A model generated the notes under the pieces. The model worked only from the letters and a program-made list of their open reading frames with translations. It had not been told where the DNA came from and did no database searches. A stretch of DNA of 64,000 nucleotides, from assembly GCF_902806685.2 (NCBI RefSeq), contig NC_048560.1:474492-538491 (forward strand), in the 5' to 3' direction. Below are positions 63,892 to 64,000 of the stretch, piece after piece (positions within the stretch are counted from its first letter, which is position 1; each line of letters starts with the position of its first letter). The translations under genes and the position numbers were made by a program. Source of the stretch: Maniola hyperantus (taxonomy: Eukaryota; Arthropoda; Insecta; Lepidoptera; Nymphalidae).

Positions 63892-64000
63892 TGCACTGGC
63901 TTATGCTCGCGACTTCGTCCGTGTGGGCTACACAAATTTCAAACATCAAAGGGGGGGGGGGGGGGGGGGGGGGGGGTTTGAATTTTCAAAAATCCTTTCT
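63892..64000 (-). mobile_element. Helitron-like family B, cut by window end, with a G26 run
   Basis: CTGGCTTATGCTCGCGACTTCGTCCG to TTGAATTTTCAAAAATCCTTTCT. The usual CCCCTATTTCACCCCCTTAGG segment is replaced by 26 consecutive G (63951-63976). Confidence 0.7.

Overview
This is an insect nuclear contig, almost certainly from a moth or butterfly. The genes have short exons with GT-AG introns and arthropod protein families (an R&R cuticle protein, an FBXO28-type F-box protein, a mitochondrial ferredoxin, C2H2 zinc-finger proteins). Most of the rest is interspersed repeats of kinds I know from Lepidoptera: tRNA-headed SINEs with (TGA)n tails, short elements with TC...CTAG|T ends and a 3' hairpin that look like non-autonomous Helitrons, several MITE families and non-LTR retrotransposons. 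I cannot name the species.

Layout. 1-1144: the 3' part of an unrecognised Tyr/Asp-rich protein (+). 4902-5108: the last exon of an R&R (chitin_bind_4) cuticle protein of pro-resilin-like type (+), read in a frame different from the longest ORF there, followed by six decayed tandem copies of its own 3' end. 5.8-12 kb: intergenic, with a foldback element that contains an 88-bp tandem array. 12097-21029 (-): a complete nine-exon FBXO28-like gene of 401 codons, with many transposons in its introns and a broken duplicate of exon 4. 22743-25851 (-): a 783-codon protein with about 19 C2H2 fingers. 27-28.4 kb: a TATCGATA-rich element and an orphan transposon-type ORF. 28629-32094 (+): a five-exon mitochondrial [2Fe-2S] ferredoxin of FDX2 type. 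32871-35282 (-): a three-exon protein with seven C2H2 fingers, convergent with the ferredoxin gene. 35358-40861 (-): an apparently full-length non-LTR retrotransposon (ORF1 with CCHC knuckles; ORF2 with endonuclease, RT and RNase H) flanked by a 12-bp target duplication. It sits between the zinc-finger gene and the first coding exon (41323-41385, +) of an unrecognised gene. Without it the two ATGs would lie only about 0.5 kb apart head to head. 41.4-64 kb: no further exon recognised, probably a long first intron or intergenic DNA filled with nested repeats and LINE fragments.

The genes do not form a pathway. The interest lies in (i) the host gene models that can be reconstructed by splicing, (ii) the retrotransposon placed in a compact divergent promoter, (iii) the cuticle-exon tail array, and (iv) unusual repeat architectures: perfect hairpins with 1-4 nt loops, head-to-tail Helitron-like insertions, and one MITE family broken by later insertions in three of its four copies.
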